Positions 1 through 6,412 of a DNA stretch of 11,041 nt are shown piece by piece. The notes under the pieces are model-generated. The model had not been told where the DNA came from. It saw only the letters and a list, made by a program, of their open reading frames with translations, and did not search any database. The stretch comes from Arenicella sp. (GTDB taxonomy: Bacteria; Pseudomonadota; Gammaproteobacteria; Arenicellales; Arenicellaceae), in contig JAHHOC010000222.1 in assembly GCA_018677115.1 (NCBI GenBank), positions 1 through 11,041 on the forward strand, in the 5' to 3' direction. Every line of letters begins with the position of its first letter. Positions within the stretch are counted from its first letter, which is position 1. The translations under genes were made by a program, and so were the position numbers.

Positions 1-216
1 GTCGTTTTCCTTCACCAGAATTTCGACCTTTTGCTCGGCATTTTTCAACACACCATGGCAACGTTTCATTAACGCTACGCCACGCTCAAAGTCCTGTAGC
101 GACTGTTCCAGGTCCTGATCGCCGCGTTCCATCCGCTCGACAATAGATTCGAGCTCCCGGTAGGCAAGTTCGAAGTCCATTTCAGCGATTTCTTTAGCGG
201 CTTTTTGATTTGGCAT
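1..216 (-). CDS. xseB: Exodeoxyribonuclease VII small subunit (partial, C-terminus off the window)
   Basis: This gene encodes the small subunit of exonuclease VII, a cytoplasmic nuclease that degrades single-stranded DNA to oligonucleotides; several XseB chains bind each XseA catalytic chain. The visible 72 residues begin MPNQKAAKEIAEMDFELAYR and continue through an ELESIVERMERGDQDLEQSL segment and then FERGVALMKRCHGVLKNAEQ. This is the typical XseB two-helix hairpin: a first helix, the turn around GD-x-x-LE, then a second helix ending in a Cys/L-x-x-AEQKV segment. The family is usually about 75-85 residues, so only the last few are missing beyond position 1. The start is the ATG at 216; upstream there is only a weak GAG as ribosome binding site. 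It is transcribed away from parE from the shared 217-341 spacer. In many gammaproteobacteria xseB is followed by ispA and dxs, which would lie outside the window. Identity rests on recognition of the sequence and is firm. Confidence 0.92.
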   Translation of the reverse strand, partial: MPNQKAAKEIAEMDFELAYRELESIVERMERGDQDLEQSLQDFERGVALMKRCHGVLKNAEQKVEILVKEND

Positions 217-247
217 TGTGATGCTCGTGCTTATAAACCAGCCCTGT

Positions 248-256
248 ATTCTAACA
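248..256 (-). promoter_or_regulatory. Possible extended -10 promoter for xseB
   Basis: Read on the minus strand, positions 256 to 248 give TGTTAGAAT, which fits the extended -10 form TGn followed by TAGAAT (5 of 6 to TATAAT). No good -35 box lies 17 bases upstream, which is common for extended -10 promoters. It is about 30 bases upstream of the xseB ATG. This is a visual match only. Confidence 0.4.
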
Positions 257-272
257 CTTATCAGTGAGATAT

Positions 273-301
273 TTGTTGTGTGATGCGAGGCCAAATAAAG
301 T
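273..301 (+). promoter_or_regulatory. Weak candidate sigma-70 promoter for parE
   Basis: TTGTTG at 273-278 and TAAAGT at 296-301 are separated by 17 bases; they match the consensus at 3 of 6 and 4 of 6 positions. A second -10-like TAGAAT lies at 302-307 but has no matching -35 at normal spacing. The parE promoter must lie somewhere in 217-341, but which of these is used cannot be decided by eye. Confidence 0.25.
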
Positions 302-341
302 TAGAATCGCACATTGGGAAACACTTACCTAACCCGTTCTG

Positions 342-2231
342 ATGGTTCACGACTACGATTCTTCTGCGATTGAAGTGCTAACCGGGCTCGAGCCGGTGCG
401 TAAGCGGCCGGGCATGTATACCTCAACTGAACGGCCAAATCACCTGGTGCAGGAGGTGGTGGATAACAGCGTTGATGAAGCCATTGCGGGGTATTGCAAA
501 AAGATTGACGTCACTTTGCATAAAGATGGTTCCATTGCCGTCGCTGACGATGGCCGCGGTATGCCGGTCGATATTCATCCGGAAGAAAGTGTACCCGGAG
601 TGGAGGTCATAATGACCCGCCTGCATGCCGGCGGTAAATTTTCGAACAAGAACTATCGTTTTTCAGGTGGCTTGCATGGGGTTGGTATATCAGTCGTTAA
701 TGCGCTATCGAAAAATGTGGAAGTCTGGGTGAAGCGGGGTGGCGGCGAATACAATATGTCATTTGCGGACGGCATGAAAACCAATGAATTGGAGGAGATC
801 GGCAGCGTTGGGCAACGCAATACCGGAACGCTGATCCGATTCTGGCCGGATCCGGTGTTTTTTGATTCACCCAATGTCAATGTTGCCCGCCTGTGTCGTT
901 TATTGCGTGCTAAAGCAGTGCTGTGTCCCGGGCTGACGATCAAATTCGAGGATGAGAAAAAACCTGCCAACAATCAGAGCTGGCACTATGAAGATGGACT
1001 GAAAGATTATCTTTTAAGTTCGATGGGCGATATCGAACGCCTGCCTGAGGAAGGGTTTCAGGGCAAGGAGAGCAACAATGAAGAGGAAATCGAATGGATT
1101 GTGGCCTGGGCACAGGATATGGGCAATGCAATCACTGAAAGTTATGTGAATTTGATACCCACTCCACAAGGCGGTACCCATGTTAACGGATTGCGTATCG
1201 GCTTGACTGAAGCAATCAGGGAATTTTGTGACTTTCGCAACCTGCTGCCCAAAGGCGTAAAATTATCGCCTGAAGACGTTTGGGCGCAATGTCAGTACGT
1301 TCTTTCTGTGCGAATGAAAGACCCGCAGTTTACCGGTCAAACCAAGGAGAAGTTGTCCTCGCGCGAGATCTCCCAATTTGTCGCCACCAAGGTTAAGGAT
1401 GCTTTCGCATTGTGGTTAAACCAGAATCTGGAGCTAGGCGAGCGCATCGCCATGGTGGCTATTGAGAATGCGCAGAGCAGGCTGAAAACGGCAAAAAAAA
1501 TTACCCGTAAAAAGGTTACTGCCGGGCCAGCCTTGCCGGGAAAGTTAGCAGACTGTTCCAGTGAGGATATCGATATCACTGAGCTGTTCCTGGTTGAAGG
1601 GGATTCAGCAGGCGGTTCAGCGAAACAGGCCCGTAATCGGGAGACCCAGGCGATAATGCCGTTACGCGGCAAGATTCTGAATACCTGGGAAGTGGAGTCC
1701 AGCCAGGTACTCGCTAGCCAGGAAGTGCACGATATTTCTGTGGCCCTGGGCGTTGATCCGGGTTCAGATGACCTGCAGGGTTTACGCTATGGCAAAGTCT
1801 GCATATTGGCAGATGCAGATTCCGACGGGCTGCATATTGCCACCTTGCTATGTGCTTTGTTTGTGCGCCATTTCAGGGCACTGGTGGAAGCCGGGCATCT
1901 GTATGTGGCAATGCCGCCGCTCTATCGTATTGACCAAGCCAAGCAGGTTTTCTATGCGCTTGATGATGCTGAGCACGATGCCATTATTGCCCAGATCAAG
2001 GCTGATAAAAGTAATGCGAAAATAAATGTGCAGCGGTTTAAGGGGTTGGGGGAAATGAATCCAAGTCAGTTGCGCGAGACCACAATGCAGGAGGGCACAA
2101 GACGGCTGGTGCAAATGGACATAAAGATGGGAGATGGAACCGCCAAAATCATGGACATGCTGTTGGCCAAAAAACAGGTGCCGGCGCGCAAAAAGTGGCT
2201 CAGCAGTAAAGGTGATCAGGCTCAGATATGA
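342..2231 (+). CDS. parE: DNA topoisomerase IV subunit B (ParE)
   Basis: This is the ATPase subunit of topoisomerase IV, which with ParC (not in the window) decatenates daughter chromosomes and relaxes supercoils. At 629 residues it matches the usual ParE length of about 630, much shorter than gammaproteobacterial GyrB (about 800), which carries an insert missing here. Domains in order: GHKL ATPase with catalytic E38 and Mg-binding N42 in QEVVDNSVDEA, DDGRGMP from residue 69, and GGLHGVG at 109-115; a transducer domain with the QTK loop (GQTKEKL); and the TOPRIM domain with EGDSAGG from E419 and the metal-binding DADSD at 491-495. The C-terminal part contains RFKGLGEMNP, which contacts ParC. 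Residues equivalent to E. coli quinolone-related positions D420, L445, S458 and E460 are unchanged (D421, L446, S459, E461 here). The ATG at 342 gives the same N-terminal length as the E. coli protein, and an in-frame TAA sits at 330-332, so the start is secure although no Shine-Dalgarno sequence precedes it. It faces the oxidoreductase gene across a 54-base spacer. Confidence 0.97.
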   Translation: MVHDYDSSAIEVLTGLEPVRKRPGMYTSTERPNHLVQEVVDNSVDEAIAGYCKKIDVTLHKDGSIAVADDGRGMPVDIHPEESVPGVEVIMTRLHAGGKFSNKNYRFSGGLHGVGISVVNALSKNVEVWVKRGGGEYNMSFADGMKTNELEEIGSVGQRNTGTLIRFWPDPVFFDSPNVNVARLCRLLRAKAVLCPGLTIKFEDEKKPANNQSWHYEDGLKDYLLSSMGDIERLPEEGFQGKESNNEEEIEWIVAWAQDMGNAITESYVNLIPTPQGGTHVNGLRIGLTEAIREFCDFRNLLPKGVKLSPEDVWAQCQYVLSVRMKDPQFTGQTKEKLSSREISQFVATKVKDAFALWLNQNLELGERIAMVAIENAQSRLKTAKKITRKKVTAGPALPGKLADCSSEDIDITELFLVEGDSAGGSAKQARNRETQAIMPLRGKILNTWEVESSQVLASQEVHDISVALGVDPGSDDLQGLRYGKVCILADADSDGLHIATLLCALFVRHFRALVEAGHLYVAMPPLYRIDQAKQVFYALDDAEHDAIIAQIKADKSNAKINVQRFKGLGEMNPSQLRETTMQEGTRRLVQMDIKMGDGTAKIMDMLLAKKQVPARKKWLSSKGDQAQI

Positions 2232-2285
2232 TCAAAACCGGCCGCTATCAACGTATAAAGGCAAATAACCACCAGGCTCGATTGA

Positions 2286-4406
2286 TCAAGCCGCACTGAC
2301 GGTTACCGGCACCCCATTCAGCGCCGCATTACCACTTAGTTGATCAAGCAGCTTATCGTCGGTTAATTCGTTGCAATTAACACCCTGCTGCTGACTGGCG
2401 ATGTGCAGGCGAACACCCTGTTTCTGGTGCCCCCAACCATGTGGCAGGCTGACTACCCCGCGCATTACCTCATCGGTTGCCACCACCGTTGTCGTCACCT
2501 CACCAACCCGTGACTTGATGGTAACCTCAGACGCATCCTTAATTTGCCGATCTGCCAGATCATCCGGGTGCATCATAAGTTGCCAGCGAGGCTTGCCCTT
2601 AACCAGCCGGTGATAATTATGCATCCACGAGTTATTACTGCGCACATGGCGACGGCCGATTAACAATAACTGGCCACTATCGAGCTCGCTCGATGCATTC
2701 AGGAGCCGCGGTAGATCCTCCAGGTAAAAATGTGGAGCCAGATTTATTTTGCCATTTTCACGGCAGATTCGCGCGGTTATGCCCGGTTTGAGAGGGCCAA
2801 GGTCCATGCCGTGAGGGTATTGCTTGATTTTTTCCAGGGTCAAGGCCGTTTGCGGGTTCTCTGCATAACCGTAAACATCTTCCTGTATACCCATATCCAC
2901 TACGATGTCAGGTGCGGGGAGGGGCCTGAATGGTTGTCCTTTGAGTTCACAAATCCGCTCGCTGAGGGCATTGAAAATTTGCCAATCATGTTGTGCACTT
3001 TTTTCAGGAGAAAAAATCTCGGCGTTGTATCGTGCACTGTTATGAACCGCCAACCGCAGGAAGGCGATGTCGAAATGATCGTGTTCCAGTGGTCCGGTGG
3101 GCGGCAGTATTACATCAGCGTGTCGTGTCGTGCTATTGATATAGAAATCAATAGCCACATAGAAATCGAGTGCATCGAACGCGGTATCCAGTTCACCGGC
3201 ATTAACGCTGGAAATTACTGGATTACCGGCAATGGTTACCATCGCCCTGATCTGGCCTTCGCCGGGCGTCAAAATTTCTTCCGCCATGCAGGCCGCCGGT
3301 AGTTCACCGGCGAACTCCGGTAGTCCGCTAACCCGAGACTGAAAACGATTAAAATGCCCAACCGCGCGCGCACCCTGACGCACATAGGCAAATACGGGTG
3401 ATGTGAGTAACGCGCCTCCCCGTTTATCCAATGCGCCAATCAAAATATTAATGGCCTGGATAGCCCACTGACAAACGGCACCGAACTCCTGAACCGATAC
3501 GCCCATACGACCGTAGCACACCGCTTTATCGGTGCCGGCCAACTGTCTCGCCAGGCCTTTTATCTGTGCAACTGACATGCCCGAGCGTTGTGCAGCCAGT
3601 TCGCAATCAAATACCGAGGCTGCCTCGCGCAGGTCAGTCATTCCCTCCATGTGTTCGCTCAAATGTGCGGTGTCAGTCAGCTCCTCCTCAAACAGGGTAT
3701 TGATGATGGCCATTAGCACAAAGGCATCACTGCCCGGCCGCACGAACAGGTGCTGGTCGGCAACTTCGGCGGTCTCAGTGCGGCGCGGATCAACCACAAT
3801 CAGCTTACCGCCACGTTGTTGCAGTGCCTTGATCCTCTTTGGCGCATTCGGCATGGTCATCATACTGCCGTTGGAGGCAATAGGGTTGCCACCGAAGATA
3901 ACCATCAGGTCGGTATGATCGATGTCGGGAATGGGCAGAAAAAACTGGTGTCCATACATGGAATAGGCAGCCAGATGATGCGGCAACTGATCCAGCGAAG
4001 TAGCTGAAAAATTATTACGCGTCTGAACTGCCCTGCGCAGTTGCGGGCCATGGGTAATGTTGCCGTAGTTGTGTACGCCCGGATTACCGGCGTAGAAACC
4101 CACCGCGTTAGCACCATATTGTTGTTGTGTCTCGACCAGTTTGATGGCCGTCAGTTCAATCGCCTCCGACCAGGAAATTTGCTCCCATTGTCCGTTAATT
4201 TTCTTTACCGGTTGCCGCAGGCGATCCGGATCGGTATGAATATCCGCTATTGCGGTTGCTTTAGGGCAAATAAAACCGTGACTGACAGGGTCCTTTTTAT
4301 CGCCTTTGATTGACACTATCTGTTCACCCCGGGTTTTGATTTCTAATCCACAGATAGCTTCGCAGAGATGACAGGCGCGAAAATGAGTGGTAACAGGTTC
4401 AGGCAT
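2286..4406 (-). CDS. Molybdopterin-dependent oxidoreductase of the DMSO reductase superfamily, substrate unknown
   Basis: This is a probable redox enzyme with a molybdenum (or tungsten) bis-pterin cofactor and one [4Fe-4S] cluster. From the ATG at 4406 it has 706 residues. C12, C15, C19 and C47 form the C-x2-C-x3-C-x27-C pattern of the N-terminal 4Fe-4S domain in formate dehydrogenase and periplasmic nitrate reductase relatives. The pterin-binding core follows, with NPGVHNYGN near 108-116, VIFGGNP near 169-175 and VVDPRRTET. Residues 580-706 form the C-terminal dinucleotide-binding domain, including SLPHGWGH. The segment where formate dehydrogenases carry Sec or Cys reads SATSLDQLPH (134-143), so the metal ligand may be Ser or Asp, as far as I can align by eye. 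There is no Tat signal, so it is cytoplasmic. An upstream in-frame ATG at 4451 would add 15 residues, but 4406 has a good GAGGG site at 4414-4418 with 7-base spacing and puts the first cysteine at residue 12. No electron-transfer partner lies beside it. The substrate cannot be read from the sequence. Confidence 0.85.
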   Translation of the reverse strand: MPEPVTTHFRACHLCEAICGLEIKTRGEQIVSIKGDKKDPVSHGFICPKATAIADIHTDPDRLRQPVKKINGQWEQISWSEAIELTAIKLVETQQQYGANAVGFYAGNPGVHNYGNITHGPQLRRAVQTRNNFSATSLDQLPHHLAAYSMYGHQFFLPIPDIDHTDLMVIFGGNPIASNGSMMTMPNAPKRIKALQQRGGKLIVVDPRRTETAEVADQHLFVRPGSDAFVLMAIINTLFEEELTDTAHLSEHMEGMTDLREAASVFDCELAAQRSGMSVAQIKGLARQLAGTDKAVCYGRMGVSVQEFGAVCQWAIQAINILIGALDKRGGALLTSPVFAYVRQGARAVGHFNRFQSRVSGLPEFAGELPAACMAEEILTPGEGQIRAMVTIAGNPVISSVNAGELDTAFDALDFYVAIDFYINSTTRHADVILPPTGPLEHDHFDIAFLRLAVHNSARYNAEIFSPEKSAQHDWQIFNALSERICELKGQPFRPLPAPDIVVDMGIQEDVYGYAENPQTALTLEKIKQYPHGMDLGPLKPGITARICRENGKINLAPHFYLEDLPRLLNASSELDSGQLLLIGRRHVRSNNSWMHNYHRLVKGKPRWQLMMHPDDLADRQIKDASEVTIKSRVGEVTTTVVATDEVMRGVVSLPHGWGHQKQGVRLHIASQQQGVNCNELTDDKLLDQLSGNAALNGVPVTVSAA

Positions 4407-4413
4407 TTGTTTA

Positions 4414-4418
4414 CCCTC
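4414..4418 (-). promoter_or_regulatory. Ribosome binding site deciding the oxidoreductase start
   Basis: On the minus strand this reads GAGGG, 7 bases before the ATG at 4406. The upstream ATG at 4451 has no comparable site, so the shorter protein is preferred. Confidence 0.75.
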
Positions 4419-4488
4419 GGGGAGTGTTTCCAAGCGGGCAGAATATCGCATCTACCGGCAAATGTCAGTGACTATGAAGGGTGGTATT

Positions 4489-4501
4489 GTGCGTACCGCA
4501 C
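4489..4501. repeat. Perfect 5-3-5 inverted repeat in the divergent regulatory region
   Basis: GTGCG-TAC-CGCAC is a perfect inverted repeat with 5-base arms and a 3-base centre. It lies between the oxidoreductase start (4406) and the polysaccharide regulator start (4642). Its size suits a dimeric regulator, but short palindromes also occur by chance. Confidence 0.4.
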
Positions 4502-4507
4502 ATGGTA

Positions 4508-4539
4508 CCGGTAATTGTGGCAATTCCGGCAAAACCGGC
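4508..4539. repeat. CCGG-rich inverted repeat cluster (operator or hairpin candidate)
   Basis: The arm CCGG-T-AATTG (4508-4517) pairs with CAATTCCGG (4521-4529) around a TGG loop, perfectly except for one bulged T. Directly after it, CCGG (4526-4529) and CCGG (4535-4538) flank CAAAA. No T-run follows on the plus strand, so a plus-strand terminator is unlikely. It could be an operator for the neighbouring winged-helix regulator, or a hairpin near the start of the leftward transcript. Confidence 0.45.
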
Positions 4540-4581
4540 GTCGACAAACTCAAGTTCACATATTGGGGGAACTGTCCAGCA

Positions 4582-4587
4582 TATAAT
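4582..4587 (+). promoter_or_regulatory. Perfect TATAAT hexamer, possible alternative -10
   Basis: This is an exact -10 consensus upstream of the regulator gene. The only -35-like hexamer, TTCACA at 4555-4560, is 21 bases away, which is too far for a standard promoter, and there is no TGn extension. It could still be an activator-dependent promoter. Confidence 0.25.
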
Positions 4588-4603
4588 TTTCGGTCCACTT
4601 ATT

Positions 4604-4632
4604 TTGACTTGTGACTGACTTGTCCCTATAGT
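4604..4632 (+). promoter_or_regulatory. Sigma-70 promoter giving a probably leaderless regulator mRNA
   Basis: TTGACT (4604-4609) and TATAGT (4627-4632) match the -35 and -10 consensus at 5 of 6 positions each, with the ideal 17-base spacer. Transcription would normally begin about 6-8 bases after the -10 box, at 4638-4641. The regulator ATG is at 4642, so the mRNA would start at or within a few bases of its AUG. Consistent with this, no Shine-Dalgarno sequence precedes the ATG. Confidence 0.75.
4606..4623 (+). repeat. Direct repeat GACTTGT with 11-base period across the promoter
   Basis: GACTTGT occurs at 4606-4612 and again at 4617-4623, separated by GACT. The 11-base period is about one helical turn, so both copies face the same side of the DNA, overlapping the -35 box and the spacer. 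This position suits a repressor site, possibly for the regulator encoded just downstream. Confidence 0.4.
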
Positions 4633-4641
4633 GTTCACCGC

Positions 4642-5307
4642 ATGAACACTCGTCCCAGAATATTGTCTGACAATGCGCCTGACAAGAAGAGCCAGCTCAC
4701 TCTTGAGTTGCTGCAAGCTGTTGATTTAAATGATGATATTTCCCAACGCGGGTTGGCTCAGGAAATGGGTGTGGCGTTGGGGTTGGCCAATTCTTATTTA
4801 AAACGTTGCGTGAAAAAAGGCTGGATTAAGATTAGCACCGCACCGGCGAATCGTTATTTGTACTATTTAACCCCTATGGGTTTTGCTGAAAAAGCAAGGC
4901 TGACCGGCGAATTCCTGACTACTTCGCTGACCCTGTTTCGCCAGTCCGGTAATAGTTACAGCTCGATTCTCGAAAGTGCTACTGATCGCGGTGACCGGCG
5001 CGTGTTGTTTGTGGGCTTGTCCGACTTGACCGAGATAGCTTATATGCGCTCGCTGCAGAGCAATGTGGATGTTGTGGGTGTGTATCAACCGGGATCGGAT
5101 AAGCAGCAGTTTTTTGATCTACCGGTGTATGGCAACCTGGCCGACTGCGCAGATTTTGATTCTATCGTCATGACGTCAATGGAGCAGACGCATGAGTTGC
5201 TGGCAGAGCTGGAGAAAGTTTTTGATCAGCAAAGGATTCTGGTGCCTTCATTGCTGCTCAATATGCACTATCGCAGTGAAGATACGGAAGCTGCACCTGA
5301 TGTTTAA
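4642..5307 (+). CDS. EPS-associated MarR-like winged-helix regulator with a C-terminal Rossmann-like domain
   Basis: This is a probable transcription regulator of the polysaccharide genes that follow. It has 221 residues. Residues about 15-90 form a winged helix: the helix-turn-helix reads SQRGLAQEMGVALGLANSYL, followed by KRCVKKGWIKI and a wing ending YYLTPMGFAEKARLT. This is the pattern of the MarR-type regulators found at the head of exopolysaccharide clusters, which are normally only about 110 residues. The extra C-terminal half (about 110-210) starts RRVLFVGLSDLTEIAYM and continues VDVVGVYQPG, then DLPVYGNLADCADFDSIVMT. That strand-helix-strand pattern resembles a Rossmann-like or CoA-binding fold and may sense a nucleotide-sugar or another ligand; this is inference. 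The ATG at 4642 lies 9 bases after a -10 box and has no ribosome binding site, so translation is probably leaderless. The gene lies 40 bases before rfbB, in the same direction, probably in one transcription unit. Confidence 0.8.
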   Translation: MNTRPRILSDNAPDKKSQLTLELLQAVDLNDDISQRGLAQEMGVALGLANSYLKRCVKKGWIKISTAPANRYLYYLTPMGFAEKARLTGEFLTTSLTLFRQSGNSYSSILESATDRGDRRVLFVGLSDLTEIAYMRSLQSNVDVVGVYQPGSDKQQFFDLPVYGNLADCADFDSIVMTSMEQTHELLAELEKVFDQQRILVPSLLLNMHYRSEDTEAAPDV

Positions 5308-5336
5308 CATTGAGGCGCGCAGAGGCCGCCACTTTT

Positions 5337-5340
5337 GAGG
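5337..5340 (+). promoter_or_regulatory. Ribosome binding site of rfbB
   Basis: GAGG lies 7 bases before the ATG at 5348 and fixes that start. The 40-base gap after the regulator gene holds nothing else that I can see, and no JUMPstart/ops-type element. Confidence 0.7.
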
Positions 5341-5347
5341 TTTATTA

Positions 5348-6403
5348 ATGAGTGAAACAGTATTTATAACCGGGGGAGCAGGGTTTATTGGCTCTGCGTT
5401 GGTGCGATATCTGATTGACAGCAGTGATATCAGCGTGGTCAATATCGATAAGCTTACTTACGCTGGCAGCCTGCATTCCCTGGGCAGTGCCAAACACAGC
5501 GACCGACACCACTTTCACCGCGAAGATATCGTTGACGGTCCAACTATGCGTCGCCTGGTTGAAAAATATCAGCCAGATTACATTATGCATCTGGCTGCCG
5601 AATCTCATGTCGACCGCTCCATTGATGGTCCGGGAGAGTTCATCCAGACTAATGTTGTAGGAACTTACAACCTGCTCGAAGTAGCGCGTGAGTACTACGA
5701 GACTTTGAGCAGTGAACGCAAAGCCAGATTCAGGTTTCATCATATTTCTACTGACGAGGTTTTTGGTAGCCTGGGTACATCGGGATTGTTCACTGAGACC
5801 ACACGCTACAAACCAAATTCACCATACTCGGCAAGCAAGGCCAGTTCCGATCATTTAGTTCGAGCGTGGAACAAAACCTATAAATTACCTGTAGTTATAT
5901 CCAACTGCTCGAACAATTATGGGCCGTATCAATTTCCAGAAAAGCTGATACCGCTGATCATTCAAAAAGCCTTAGCTGGCGAACCGCTACCGATTTATGG
6001 CAAGGGCGACAATATTCGCGATTGGTTATACGTGGATGACCACGTTAAGGCGCTGTGGCAAATCGTGACCCGTGGCGTCGAAGGTGAGGTCTATAACGTG
6101 GGTGGACATAACGAGAAAACCAATATTGAAGTGGTCAACACCATTTGTTCGATTCTGGATGACATTAAACCGCGAGCCGATGGCGAGTCTTATGCAACTC
6201 AGATAAGCTTTGTCACCGATCGACCGGGGCATGATCGACGTTACGCTATTGATGCCAGCAAAATTGAACACGATTTGGGCTGGACGCCCGAGCAAACTTT
6301 TGAATCCGGCATTCGCAAGACCATCGACTGGTACCTGCATAATGCTGAGTGGGTCGCCAAGGTATCGGGCGACTACGATGGCAGTCGCCTGGGTTCCCAA
6401 TAG
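5348..6403 (+). CDS. rfbB: dTDP-glucose 4,6-dehydratase (RmlB/RfbB)
   Basis: RfbB converts dTDP-D-glucose to dTDP-4-keto-6-deoxy-D-glucose with bound NAD+, the shared precursor of rhamnose, fucose-type and many amino deoxysugars. The protein has 351 residues, the usual size (about 350-360). It is an extended short-chain dehydrogenase: the NAD-binding TGGAGFIGS is at 8-16, [11 protein letters not shown] is at 81-91, the dehydratase triad lies in STDEVFG (T135, D136, E137), and the catalytic YxxxK is Y160 and K164 in [10 protein letters not shown]. The segment [18 protein letters not shown] (about 186-203) and [17 protein letters not shown] in the C-terminal half are typical of this enzyme and separate it from UDP-galactose epimerases. 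The stop codon TAG overlaps the ribosome binding site of rfbA, so the two are co-transcribed. The partner genes rfbC and rfbD for rhamnose are not in this window. Confidence 0.96.
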   Translation: MSETVFITGGAGFIGSALVRYLIDSSDISVVNIDKLTYAGSLHSLGSAKHSDRHHFHREDIVDGPTMRRLVEKYQPDYIMHLAAESHVDRSIDGPGEFIQTNVVGTYNLLEVAREYYETLSSERKARFRFHHISTDEVFGSLGTSGLFTETTRYKPNSPYSASKASSDHLVRAWNKTYKLPVVISNCSNNYGPYQFPEKLIPLIIQKALAGEPLPIYGKGDNIRDWLYVDDHVKALWQIVTRGVEGEVYNVGGHNEKTNIEVVNTICSILDDIKPRADGESYATQISFVTDRPGHDRRYAIDASKIEHDLGWTPEQTFESGIRKTIDWYLHNAEWVAKVSGDYDGSRLGSQ

Positions 6404-6406
6404 GAG
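6402..6406 (+). promoter_or_regulatory. Ribosome binding site of rfbA, overlapping the rfbB stop
   Basis: AGGAG starts inside the TAG stop of rfbB and sits 6 bases before the rfbA ATG at 6413. It is the best ribosome binding site in the polysaccharide cluster and suggests coupled translation. Confidence 0.8.
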
Positions 6407-6412
6407 AAAACT

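Noticed and set aside
2232..2293. Possible bidirectional terminator between parE and the oxidoreductase gene
   Set aside because: GGCT and AGCC can form only a 4-base stem around a TTGATCAA palindrome, and no T-run follows, so a rho-independent terminator is not supported.
2730..3302. 190-codon open frame on the plus strand
   Set aside because: It lies wholly antisense to the molybdo-enzyme gene, has no recognisable family, and its opposite frame has clear motifs and domain order.
5308..5347. JUMPstart/ops element before the polysaccharide genes
   Set aside because: I looked for the GGCGGTAG-type sequence here and in 4407-4641 and did not find it; RfaH-type control is not supported.
5345..5743. 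132-codon open frame on the minus strand
   Set aside because: It is antisense to the conserved NAD-binding half of rfbB, with no family resemblance and no promoter seen.
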